Assembly: GCA_963580455.1 (NCBI GenBank)
Contig: OY756972.1
Location: 6,091,001 to 6,155,000, forward strand
Length of the DNA: 64,000 nt
Reading direction: 5' to 3'
Source of the DNA: Euonymus europaeus
Lineage: Eukaryota > Streptophyta > Magnoliopsida > Celastrales > Celastraceae
Below the pieces are notes generated by a model, which was given only the letters and a program-made list of their open reading frames with translations, did no database searches and was not told the DNA's origin. The translations under genes were made by a program, and so were the position numbers. Position 1 is the stretch's first letter; each line of letters begins with the position of its first letter. This document shows, one piece after another, positions 1-10,775 of this stretch.

Positions 1-726
1 TCTTTAGAACTGATAATGGTGTAGAATTTCAGATGATAGATTTTTATGATAGGCTTGGGATAATTCATCAAAGAACATGTATATACACACCACAGAAGAA
101 TGGTGTGGTTGAAAGGAAGCACCAACACTTATTGAATGTGGCTAGATCACTTAGAATACAGTTAGGCTTACTTGAAGAATACTGGAGCTGCTGTATTCAA
201 ACTGCACCTTATAGTATATTGTTTGGTAAGGTTTTTGACTATACCCAATTGAAGGCATTTGGGTGTTTTTTGCATAGCAAAATCAAATAGACTAGTGATA
301 TCAAAATTTTAACACAGGTCTAAAGCATGTGTTTTTCTAGGATATCAATTTGGAGTAAAAGGCTAAAAGGTGATGGATTTAGAAAATAAAAATATGTTTG
401 TTACCCGAGATGTCATATTCAAAGAAGATATGTTTCCTTTCTTGAAAGAAGCTACTAGTGAGGATGAGCAGGTTTTTTCAAGTCTAAGAAGAACTGATAA
501 TGCAATTCCTTTAGACAGTCTAGGAAGTACTGATCAGACTAGTAATGAGTTAAATAAACAAAAGAAGAGAGTAAGGAGGCCACTGCAATACTTACAAGAA
601 TATGAATGCAATGCTGTGTATTTACCTTATTTGAATATGCATCATGTTGAGCATTGTAAATTTGTAGATGTTGAGAATTTTTCTGCATCACATAGGTGTT
701 TTCCTACTAAACTAATTAAAAGTTAA
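1..726 (+). pseudogene. Ty1/copia pol remnant (integrase to linker)
   Basis: The frame from base 2 reads as the integrase core of a copia polyprotein. It contains RTDNGVEF and, further on, YTPQKNGVVERKH, the usual end of the copia integrase catalytic domain. The segment following EEYW appears shortened before PYSILFGK, and the frame stops at 288. A second frame (370-726) continues with the linker that precedes reverse transcriptase, including a VTRDVIFKED-like motif and RRPLQYLQEYE. No reverse transcriptase or LTR follows, so this is a broken remnant that also runs off the left edge. Confidence 0.85.
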
Positions 727-999
727 ATAATTTTGTACCACCATGTTTGAAACGCTTTAATCCACTCAAAGTTGTCACCATACATTGTAATTAGTGGGAA
801 GACAGAGCTATGTAATTGCAAAACTTACCAGAGAAAAATCTCAAATCATTTTTTATCACTCATAAACAAAATCCTCAAATCAGCTGGAGAAAAAAAATGA
901 GATTTATGTTAGGGCTCAAGTGATTCAGACTTTCTATTGATGAGTTGTTCTTAAATGAAAACTGAGTCCTTATGGCAGTGCTCAAACTAAGCTAATCTA

Positions 1000-1309
1000 T
1001 AGGGGGCTGCTTTCTTGATTGAGAGTTGCTGTATAATTATTTTGGGTCTTATATAATCGGGTTTCCTTCTTTGTGGCCTACTTGTTTGGTTTGGCTTGTC
1101 TTTCATACTATGGTTCTACTCTATGTAAGGTTAGAATTTGTTCTTATATTTTGTGGGCTTAATGTTTATTGGTAGACTAGAGTAGCTTCCAGCGGGGGCA
1201 CTTTCTCATGGTGTTCTGCCTTGTTGCTTGGTTTGCTAGGCTTGTCCAGATTGTATAGCTTTTTAGACAATTAATATAATTAAATCTTATTGATAAAAAA
1301 AAACAAGTT
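1000..1309 (+). mobile_element. Possible LINE 3' tail ending in poly(A)
   Basis: T/G-rich non-coding sequence ends in AATCTTATTGAT followed by a run of A at about 1297-1307. Plant L1-like retroposons often end this way. No coding domain and no clear target-site duplication were found, so the call rests on the tail alone. Confidence 0.3.
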
Positions 1310-1924
1310 GCAACCGTCGTCCAGATGAAACTGCCAGATAGTTGAACACATGTCGTTGAAAATATTTCAAGGAGTTAGACAATCTATGTGCTTTTGGGTT
1401 TCAGTTTAATAGGTTTACTGTAATGATGTGGATTCTATAAGCATAGAACCATGATTATTAATTGTTAACTATGACAGGTGAGTTTATTTCAAAAAAAAAA
1501 TTACTTAATTTTTGAAACTTTTAAAAAGTGTCTAGTTATCGTGCCTACATGACCAATTGTGATCCGATCCTGAATGTGGCTTGAAATTTTGAAGAAGATC
1601 TAGAAAGAAAGAACAGGAAACTGTGATGTGGTCTTTTGTCTTGTAATGTTTTTATTGTTCTTTTAGTTGTTGTTCTTTTATGTCTTTGTCTTTTGTTCTT
1701 TGGGGTCTTTAAGTCTTTTCCCTTTGGTGTTTGTAGGGCATCCTTTAGTTTTAGTTAAGTCATGTGGTTGGCGGATGAGGACCGGAGTTAAACAAATTGA
1801 TAATCTATATTTGAATAGAAAGACCATCTTGGTGACTTTTCTGTTCTAGTTGTTGCATTGTGTGCTATTTCGTATCAGCACTTTCATTATTTGGTATTGA
1901 AGCCAGGTTTGGCATTCTTCAGAT

Positions 1925-2062
1925 ATGCCTCATGGTCGAAGTGGAGCTACGCGCGGTGGTCTCCAAACTAATCCACTTGAAATGGCTTATGAGCGCGATT
2001 TGATGGCCGATCTTCAATGTCAAGTGGACACCCTGCAAGAGTACTGCATGATACGCCATTGA
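1925..2062 (+). pseudogene. Ty3/gypsy gag N-terminal fragment
   Basis: A 45-codon frame begins MPHGRSGATRGG and continues with a polar, coiled-coil-like stretch (EMAYERDLMADLQCQVDTLQ) before a stop. This resembles the start of some plant gypsy gag proteins. About 30 bases upstream is TTTGGTATTGAAGCCAGG, which resembles the primer-binding region downstream of an LTR. The rest of gag and pol is absent. The surrounding stretch 1310-1920 is T-rich and holds no gene I can support; it may be a decayed LTR. Confidence 0.4.
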
Positions 2063-2269
2063 CATTTACAACATATTGTTTTGGTTTCTTCATCACCTGA
2101 AATATATATATAGCCTAATTTTGGCTTGACTATTCCATCTCAAACGGTAGGTGGTAAAGAAAATCTCAAATCCGTTTCACAGCTTAAAAATCATATATAT
2201 TCAACTACCAACAGAACATCCAGTGATATATGATGTGTTGTATGTTAAGAATAATACCTAGAAGATAGA

Positions 2270-5200
2270 ATGTCTAGAATCCTTTGACCATTTTGCTATC
2301 GACAACCCACTCTTATCAAACTCTTGGTTCAATCTGTCATGAACTACCTTCACAAGCCTTCTCTATTTTGATTCTATCTTTGTTCGAAGTTTCACATGTC
2401 TGTCCATTTATTCTGCCCTAAGCTCCTCCAACATTTTTATGACTAGCTTGTCTCTGAAATTGAGGATCTTAGAGTTGTAGCTTTTTGACATGTTGTTTAC
2501 AATATTGTTATTCATGCTAAATGTGTTGAATGTAGCCCTAGTCCAAAGACATGGCTAAATATCATCTAAATACATCCATGTAGCTTGGTCAATCTCTTTG
2601 ATCTTTTGCATGTTAGCCTCAAATACTTGTAATGTGGTAGATTTTGTACAGTCATACACTAGATTCCTGAAGTGTGCTCCAGACCATTTCTTGCTAAAGT
2701 TAGCATAAATGTGTTTAACATAGAAACGATGCTTAATCCCTTGCCGGATATCTCTAGATAGCCCATTAATTGCACCAACTAAACCCTACAACATGTATAA
2801 CATAGATTACCAATGATAAGCATTTAAAATCAATATACATTGGCCTAAGAGTTAAGTAAGAGGATGAGACATTTTAACTTTTATCTATCTGAAATAAAAC
2901 ACCGTCTTCTAGAGCCAAATCCACGTATGTCCAATAGTAACTTCCTCAAGAACACATCCCATGAGTCAAAGTTCTCCCTCTCAACTATTGGAAATAATCC
3001 ATTAGCTCTATCTTGTGCAATAGTAGTGAGAAGTTATCCCCTGGAAGTCATTTTCCAAAAAACACCCATCCAACCCTATTAGAGGTCTGCAGCCTAATAA
3101 AAACCCCACCCAGAGAGGTGCCAAGCATATATGGGCTCTCTTGAAGAATGCCTGGATCCTCTGGTCTATCCCTACCAACCAACAAATTCCAAGTGCTACC
3201 TTCATTGATCCTCAATGACTCTCACGTGTAAGATCTTAGTTGCCTATATTATTGTTGGTGTTTCCCATCAATAATCGCTAGTGCCTTCTTCTTGGCCCTA
3301 TCAACATGGGTCCTTGAGATCTCTATTGACATGTTTTCTTTTGTGTACTCTACTAGCCTTCCAACAATCAATTTTGGCTCAACCCTAGCCTTATCTTATC
3401 AACTAATTTTCAGCAAGCCAAGAACTATTACATAGCTTGTTGTCTAACCTCTTCTTACAGTTGTGCTTCCTGACATAAGTTTTTATCTGAAAAGTACTCT
3501 CCCAATTTATCCTTAATCACAAAATCTTCCAGGGGAACTCTACATCACACATTTCCTAGCATCTATTCTTTTCATTCTTGTCAAAATATATTAGATAGCC
3601 ACCCTCCAATGCATAGCTTCTTATTTCATGCTTACCTAGTTCAAAAACAAACTTATCTCCGCTAACTTTGGGGTTGTATATGGAATTTCAAACTTTACTC
3701 TTTCTTAATTCATCATCACTATTGATAAGTGCCGAAAAATATATTCTAATATTGATAAAATATGGGCACTTATAAATAATTAAGGTTTTAAGTGATATGT
3801 TTGCACATTAAATTACATATATTATTTTGGATGTCACTTCATTGTTTTAAATGCGTTTACAGACCTAAAACATCATATTTTGGTCAGACTCACTGGTGTT
3901 TAACCCAAGTCCAGCCCATCTCCAATTGTGAAGCCCATGGTCATCATCAAAGGCGATGTCATCAATGACATCAACACCATTACCATTTCAAAGTCATCAA
4001 TCACCATTTTTATTCTTGTCCATTATCTCCACTTATTTCAAAGAATAGGTTCATAAATTTAATAAGCGAGGGGACAACCTTACCCACCTTTGAAAATGAG
4101 GCATTATCTTCTCTTCTTGTTACCACCAATGTGCTCATTTTCTTTCTATAAATAGAAAACTTGAAGGAGGTGGAAAGAGGGGTAGCCAAGAAGAGAAGGA
4201 AGAAGAAAGAAGAAACCAAGCGTTGCGTTCTCAATTATGTTTTGTAATATGTTTCACGTTTGATTTCATTATGTATAATTAAAATTTTGTTAGTTAGAGA
4301 TTAATCTTGAAACCCTAAACATGATTTCAATTTTATAAGTTTTGTGGATTTCATATTCTTACAAAAATGATGTTTTTTTATTTTTCCATGATATTTGAAT
4401 TCTAATATTTTTTTTCTTTGAGTAGTTAACTTTGAAACATGTATTGAAATTAATTGTTGTAGAACATTGTCAATTGCCTTGTTGAATATGTACTTACTTG
4501 CAACATATAATTCGGTTAAAACGAAATATGAGAAATCAATTCTTGAATACCTTAGTACAGACACCATGTATTAGGATTCTTGTGACATTCATATTCTGTT
4601 TTCTTTTATTGGGTTCTTAATTGTTAATTGATGTAGACGTCATGCTAGATTTCAATTAAGAACACACGTACTAAGGTAGATGTCATACACTATACATGCA
4701 CTAAATAGAGAATCCTACATGATGTCTTGATGTAAATACTCTTTTTTTCATCTAATATGATTTGCTTGCCTACTTATCCAAAAAAAAAAGAGAAAATCAT
4801 ACAACTCGAGTTTGACCATGACCTTGTTGTGAATGTTGTCATCATATGCTTTTTGAAATTATCAATCTATAATTTCTTATAGATTGTTTGATTATTTGTG
4901 GTGGATAGTGAGTGCTAGCTAGTATTTCTACTATGTAAAACACAACAAATGTCATTCTTGTTTTTATAGTTAATTTCTTTATCTTTATTGTTATATCTTA
5001 CAAGACTTAAACCCCCCTTTTACATTTATGTTAATTATATTCAAGTATTATATTGTATATTTATTAGTAGCTCTCATGTGTGATCAACTCTTGCTTATTC
5101 ACTATATATTATTTGCACACTTGTAAGATTATTTTAAATTGTTACAAATGACATAACAACTATCCACCTCATGTAGCAAGTAATCCTCATTTTCATGCAA

Positions 5201-5475
5201 GTACTCAACCTAAGTAACAACACTCTCATTCCTTTCACCCAAAACACCCTCATCCAGGTTAACATTAGTACCTAAACCATTATCCCTCTCACCCAGAACA
5301 CCCGCATCTCTATTACCCTCAGCCTGAGTAACAACACCCTCATCCCTAGCACCCTTATCCATGTTAACATTAGTATCTAAAGTATGATCCCTATCAACCT
5401 CACACAAGACTTTGGCTTTGATTTGAATCGTGATGGAGAAGAAATGAAATATACAGAGGAGATGAAGAGTCACAG
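2270..5475 (-). pseudogene. MULE (MuDR-type) transposase, split by a solo LTR
   Basis: On the minus strand, broken frames follow the order of a Mutator-like transposase. An acidic, repetitive N-terminal segment lies at 5210-5473 (repeats of GVLGERN/D). After an interruption, the MuDR N-terminal domain follows at about 3720-3430, with DKFVFELG and, further on, STFQIKTY and a KHNC motif. The catalytic region is near 3205-3008 with GLDGCFLENDFQG, matching the first-Asp motif of MULE DDE enzymes. Later pieces include KKWSGAHFRNLVYDCTKS and, near 2500-2400, SKILNFRDKLVIKMLEELR. Stops and frameshifts are frequent, so it is inactive. The N-terminus is separated from the rest by the LTR at 3723-5101. 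No SWIM zinc finger is visible at the 3' end. Confidence 0.75.
3723..5101 (+). mobile_element. Candidate solo LTR inserted in the MULE
   Basis: The segment starts TGATAAG and ends CTTATTCA, which are near-inverted termini of the TG...CA type. It is flanked by CTAT on both sides (3719-3722 and 5102-5105), consistent with a 4-5 bp integrase duplication. A TATAAATAG box lies at about 4147-4155, followed by an A/G-rich leader, as expected inside an LTR promoter. There is no gag or pol, so a solo LTR left by recombination is the simplest reading. The second LTR that would prove it is not in the window. Confidence 0.55.
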
Positions 5476-5772
5476 ATGGGAAAATGTTAGACTGAGAGAG
5501 AGAAGGGGTGCAAGGGTAATAGGGTTTTTGTTCCGCCTTTATGGAGAGATGTCATAGACATTGTACCGCCGTTAGTCTAGTCATGCACACAAAGGATAAA
5601 CTTAGCAAATGGTTCACGATCAATGGTAGTTTGACTGCTCGATTTTAGACAAAACTATCCTAGTGACCAATATAAAACAAAATCATAAATTACGTGATGA
5701 AGTTGAAACATTAATATTTGAATGGCAAAAATGAAACATGACATATTTTTGAGTAATCACATATTATATTAA

Positions 5773-5894
5773 CTCAGAAAAAGTAATTAACAGAGTTAAT
5801 TATTGATCATGGTCCACAGATACCCTATATTCCCTCAGAAAAAGTAATTAACAGAGTTAATTATTGATCATGGTCCACAGATACCCTATATTCC
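5773..5894. repeat. 61-bp perfect tandem duplication
   Basis: The block at 5773-5833 is repeated immediately at 5834-5894 with no differences that I can see. Each copy contains TTAATTATTGATCATGG. It lies about 550-670 bp upstream of the P450 start codon, so it may double upstream regulatory sequence. Confidence 0.92.
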
Positions 5895-6324
5895 CTAGAT
5901 GGTCAAAAGTTTTAACTTTATTTTGCTGTTTATTAACCAACTACTAATTATAGTCAGACAGAAGTGTGGAATTTTTGTGTCAAAGGATAAGGAGGTGAAG
6001 CACGTGTATAGACTATAGTCCTCTAGAAGAATCATTCGGCGTAATTAATTCTAAAGCTGGGGCCTATATAAAATGGACCTCAATTATTTTTATAGTCTAC
6101 GGATCAAATGGTAAAGATGTGAATGGTTGATTTTTTGAACAATTCATTTAATTGTCGATTTTTGCTCCTGTTTTCGGTTAGTATTAATAAAAAATATATA
6201 ATTTTTTTTAAATCATTTCAATTTCAATTTTAATTTTGATTTTATCAATTTTTTTACGAGCAAGGTTGTGATATACAGCTATTGCTCTTGCAAGTACCAC
6301 ATGTAAGTAGAGAGTGACATACAG

Positions 6325-6333
6325 CTATATATA
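6325..6333 (+). promoter_or_regulatory. TATA box of the P450 gene
   Basis: CTATATATA lies 110 bp before the chosen ATG at 6443, giving a plausible transcript start near 6355 and a leader of about 90 nt. A second TATA-like string (CTATATAAAA) near 6064 is a weaker alternative. Confidence 0.5.
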
Positions 6334-6442
6334 GCTCGTGCAACGAAAAACAGAAAGCTTTCCAAGGAGAAGTGCCTTTTTTTTCAATAAATGCAGTAGC
6401 GCACCAGATCAACTCTCACCTTCTCTCCCTCTGACGCACAAA

Positions 6443-8876
6443 ATGGAAGCATCAATGGTTTCTATTGCAGTATCGGTTGCTTTAGTCGCAGTACTGTCAT
6501 GGAGAGTGTTGAACTGGGTCTGGTTGAGGCCGAAGAAACTAGAGAGGTACCTGAGACAGCAAGGCTTTGGAGGCAACTCTTACAGGTTTTTAGTTGGAGA
6601 TATGAAGGAGATTTCTTTCATCTCCAGACAATCAAAATCCAAACCAATCGACTTCTCCGATGATATTAGCAACCGTGTCATGCCCTTCCAGTCTCGATTG
6701 CTCAAACAGTATGGTATGCTACTTTTTGTTTTCTGTTTGTTTTCATTTGATTGAAGTGTGAGATTGTTTGTCTGTGTGAACTATTTAAATTCAATGTTGG
6801 GTATTATAACTGGGTTTGAGATTCGTTTGGGTTTTTTTATGAGATTATATTCAATTTGTTGAGAGAGGATGAATCGAATCAACAATATTCAAGTTGTAGT
6901 TTCGGAATAACTTATCTTCAAGATATTTATATATATAGAGACACATACACACTTAAGATTACTATCTGTCCTATAAGTAATGATTACGGCTTGAATAATC
7001 TAACGTTGATTTTATTCCGAGGAAGGTAAGAATTTCTTCATTTGGCTTGGACCGATGCCGAGCGTGACGATAATGAACCCAGAACAAATTAAAGAAGTGT
7101 TTACGAAGACGATTGACTTTCAGAAGGTAACTCCAACCAGAATTTCCGGGTTATTGTTCAGCGGACTTGTAATCCTTGAGGGTGAGAAATGGACCAAACA
7201 TAGAAAGATTATCAACCCAGCATTCCATCAAGAGAAATTGAAGGTTAAATCTTTAATTTTCTCCGCACTTCTTCATTGAAAGCTATACAAGAAGTTGTTT
7301 CTATGCGAGACTGTGTCTATATGATCCATAAATACTTTTATCTATAATACAACCATATGCAGTACTTACTTGAAAAATGTTTCCGTTTGTGTAGAATGGT
7401 ATGCATAATCGTCTAATAATTAGCTAGTGGTTAGTCACTTATACTATTAATATCGGCATTTTTGTACAAATGTTGGCCGATCGTACTTATCACATTTAAG
7501 CATCATACTTCCTAGTTCTTTCATTGCATATGCAGTCACTCTGCTCTAATTCATCTTTCTTGGTTTTGGGATATAGTTTATGGTACCAGCTTTTCACCGA
7601 AGTGTTAGTGATATGATAAATGAATGGGAAACAATGGTCTTAGAAAATGGGCACTGTGAATTGGATGTGTGGCCTCATCTGCAAAATTTGACAAGGGATG
7701 CGATTTCTCGTACTGCATTTGGAAGCAGTTTTGTAGAAGGGAAGATAATTTTTCATCTCCTCGCAGAACTAACGGAACTCACATTTTATGAACTTTTCCA
7801 GTCAGTTCCCTTTCCAGGAAAGAGGTAAAATTTGTATTCATTGATGAACCGTAATCATCGGTATATTCAAAACTAAAATTCAATACTAATGTTGTACAAT
7901 GTCTCTGTTGAATTTGTAGCTTTCTACCCACAAAGGCAATTAGGAGGATGAAGAAGATTAAGAAAGTAGTGGATGCATCAATTAAGAACATCATCAACAA
8001 GAGAGAAAACGCAATGAAAGCTGGTAACGCTGCTAACGACGACTTACTAGGAATTCTCTTGGAGTCCAACTTAAAAGAAATTCAAGAACATGAAAACAAG
8101 AAGGATGTTGGAATGAGTATTAAAGAAGTGATAGAGGAGTGCAAGCTTTTTTACTTTGCTGCTCAAGAGACCACTTCAGGGATGCTTGTTTGGACATTGA
8201 TTTTGCTGAGCAAGCACTTGGACTGGCAAGCACGTGCGAGGGAAGAGGTTCTGCAAGCCTTTGGTAATAGTACACCCGACTTTGATGGCCTCAATCACCT
8301 GAAAGTTGTGAGTATATATCTACATTGATTGTCACCATGCTTCTTTCCAATGTCTATGGGGGAAGACTAGCTATTATCAAAGTCTCTTACAGCACATTTT
8401 GCGGCTAATTTTTACTGTACTAGTTGATTTTTGTTATGTCACAGATTACGATGATTTTGTATGAGGTCCTAAGACTATATCCGCCAGCCGCTAATGTTAC
8501 TCGAAGTGTTCCTAACGACACAAGGCTTGGAAACTTGTCATTACCAGCAGGAACACAAATCTCGTTGCCAATCCTTCTCGTTCACCACGATAAAGATCTT
8601 TGGGGTGACGATGCACTAGATTTCAAGCCTGAAAGATTTTCCGAAGGAATTGCAAAGGCCACCAAAAACCGAGCAATCTATTTCCCATTCGGTGGAGGTC
8701 CTCGAATATGCATTGGCCAAAACTTCTCTCTTGTGGAAGCGAAAATGGTACTGACAATGATTTTGCAACGCTTCACATTCGATCTCTCTTCGACTTACAT
8801 TCATACTCCTCTCTGGATGATGACAGTCAAGCCAGAATATGGAGCTCAAATCAATATTCGTAAACTTGAAACGTAG
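6443..8876 (+). CDS. Cytochrome P450, CYP72A-type (complete, 5 exons)
   Basis: Predicted exons are 6443-6713, 7026-7243, 7577-7824, 7920-8307 and 8445-8876. All junctions are GT-AG and the phases agree, giving 518 residues, a normal length for the family. An N-terminal membrane anchor is followed by [16 protein letters not shown], typical of CYP72 proteins. The I-helix oxygen-activation motif AAQETT is at residues 326-331, ExxR (EVLR) at 382-385, PERF at 437-440, and the haem loop [10 protein letters not shown] at 457-466 with the thiolate Cys464. It should be an ER-anchored haem monooxygenase that accepts electrons from P450 reductase. CYP72A enzymes act on triterpenoids, secoiridoids or gibberellins; the substrate cannot be read here. 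The ATG at 6443 is chosen because it starts the hydrophobic anchor; an upstream in-frame ATG at 6338 would add 35 polar residues. No disabling change was found. Confidence 0.93.
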
Positions 8877-9005
8877 TTGTCTTGTTATTATCATGCATTG
8901 ATTCCTGGCTAGACTTGTGCATTTACCTGATCATTTACCTGATCATTTATATCTGTAATTGCCAGTGCATATGCGGGACTCTTGGCTTCTTTAGTGTGTG
9001 TTAAC

Positions 9006-9022
9006 GAATAAACACTGAATAA
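9006..9022 (+). terminator. Poly(A) signals after the P450 gene
   Basis: Two AATAAA hexamers occur close together (GAATAAACACTGAATAAAA), about 130-145 bp after the P450 stop codon, a usual plant 3'-UTR distance. Confidence 0.5.
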
Positions 9023-9290
9023 AAAGAGTGCTGCAGCCTGGCAAGGCCCTATCCAACTTCTTGTTTGTTTCCCAATCTATTGCCTTTGTTGTATGAAGTG
9101 AAAAAACACTCGTTGCACTTCCACATCTAGTTTTTTTATATTTTGGGGCCATCTTTATTTGTACCTCATTGTTGGTGTCAGCTTTGGTCAACTTAGTTTT
9201 AATCATCTATTTTTTTAGTTATATGATTATCACACTCCACCATCTCAACATGAGCAAGAAAAAATGGGCTGAGCAAGCCGTTGCTAAGCG

Positions 9291-9378
9291 CGCCCTCCCA
9301 GTCTTAAACGAATGCATACAAGTCCAGCCAAGCACGCCCTCCCAGTCTTACACCAATGTATACAAGTGCAGCCAGATG
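9291..9378. repeat. 44-bp imperfect tandem repeat (2 copies)
   Basis: The string CGCCCTCCCAGTCTTA recurs at 9291 and 9335. The rest of each 44-bp unit (AATGCATACAAGTCCAGCC versus AATGTATACAAGTGCAGCC) differs at a few bases. The surrounding 9030-9700 stretch has no gene I can support. Confidence 0.8.
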
Positions 9379-10419
9379 AAGTCATTTTTCTATTGCAATG
9401 GTGAATTTTTAGGGTTTATGGTACATTTTATTTGTTTTTCAATTTGTGGGATTGCATCAGTTTAGGGGCAATTAAATTCTTGATTTATTGAAGTTAAAAA
9501 AGTTCAATAGAATAAAGAGTTTCTCAATTGCATCATTGCAGGTTGACAAATTAGTTAGAACAAAACAAAATATAAGCATCATGAAGCCATGTTTACTTTT
9601 TATTGTATTAAAGATGTATGTGTTTCGCTATGATTACTATAGAAATGCAGGTTGCGACGTTTGCTCTGCTTTTTATTATATTGGTTATTGCTGAGATTTT
9701 TGTTTGTTATATATATATATATATATAGGTTTTCTCAGATAAGCTGTAGCTCAAATGACATTATTTAGGCTGAAATGATCCTGACCATCCATTTGTAAAT
9801 AGCTAGATCTGACGTACAGGTTTTCATTTCGATTTTCCAGCGTCAAAATCTCAATCTCTCTCTCCTCTGATATCTTCCCCGAGCTCCATCGCCTCATCTA
9901 GACTCTGGTGTCTCCCCTGAGTAAAGTCACCATTGAAACTCCATCGCCTCATCTCAAAGCATCTCCTCCGTTCGTCAACACTAAGTTGTAGTATGAGAGT
10001 TTCTTTCTCTGACTCCTCTTCCCCAGTGGCGGACACATGTTAGGCCAAGGGTGGGCAATTGTCCACCCTGGATTCTAAAATATATATATTTTTTTTATTA
10101 ATGTTATGGGCCTTTAGCCCTCTCTTTCCTATACCAGCCCAGCCCATTCTTATATTGTATTGTATCTCTCACTTTTTGGGTTGAAGCCCTACCTGGCTAC
10201 ATTCCTGCCTCTCGCCTCTCACTATTGTTGGTAGCACAACTGCACAAGTCAGTTAAGCTAGCAGGAGATCGCAAGTCACAGCACAATCACCGCTTCTCTT
10301 CTCCTCCTTGTCGATTCTTCAACAGGTTTGTAACTTAGTTCTTGTTGTGATTTTGCCTACTCTGCCTTTTTGTGATTTTCTCATTTGGGCGTAGAGTTAT
10401 GTCTTATGTGCTGAATTTT

Positions 10420-10765
10420 TGTCAAATTTATGCAGAATTTTTGCTGACTCTGTGCACTGAATTTTTTGCCATGTTAGTGCTGAATCAGTGTGCTATGTGC
10501 TGAATTTTTGCTTTATTAGTGCAGAGTTTGTGGACTGAATTTTTTGCTGTGTTAGTGCTGAATCAATGTGCTGTGTGCTGAATTTTCTGATTTATTAGTG
10601 CAGAGTTTGTGTACTGAATTTTTTGCTGTATTAGTGCTGAATTCCCCCTTGGTGTGCTGAATTTTTATTTTATTAGTGCAGAGAGTTTGTGTGCTCAATT
10701 TTCTGATTTATTAGTGCTGAATGAGTGTGCTGAATTATTGCTTTATATGCGCTGAATTTTTGTTT
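10420..10765 (+). repeat. Degenerate tandem repeats in the hAT 5' leader
   Basis: Variants of GTGCTGAATTTTTGC, TTTATTAGTGCAGAGTTTGTG and GTGCTGAATTTTTTGCTGT alternate at least eight times directly upstream of the transposase start. The units are T-rich and imperfect, about 30-60 bp each. They may be subterminal transposase-binding sites or simply an expanded leader. Confidence 0.75.
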
Positions 10766-10775
10766 TAGACAAGAG

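Noticed and set aside
8616..8894. Minus-strand 92-codon frame over P450 exon 5
   Set aside because: Shadow of the haem-binding exon on the opposite strand.
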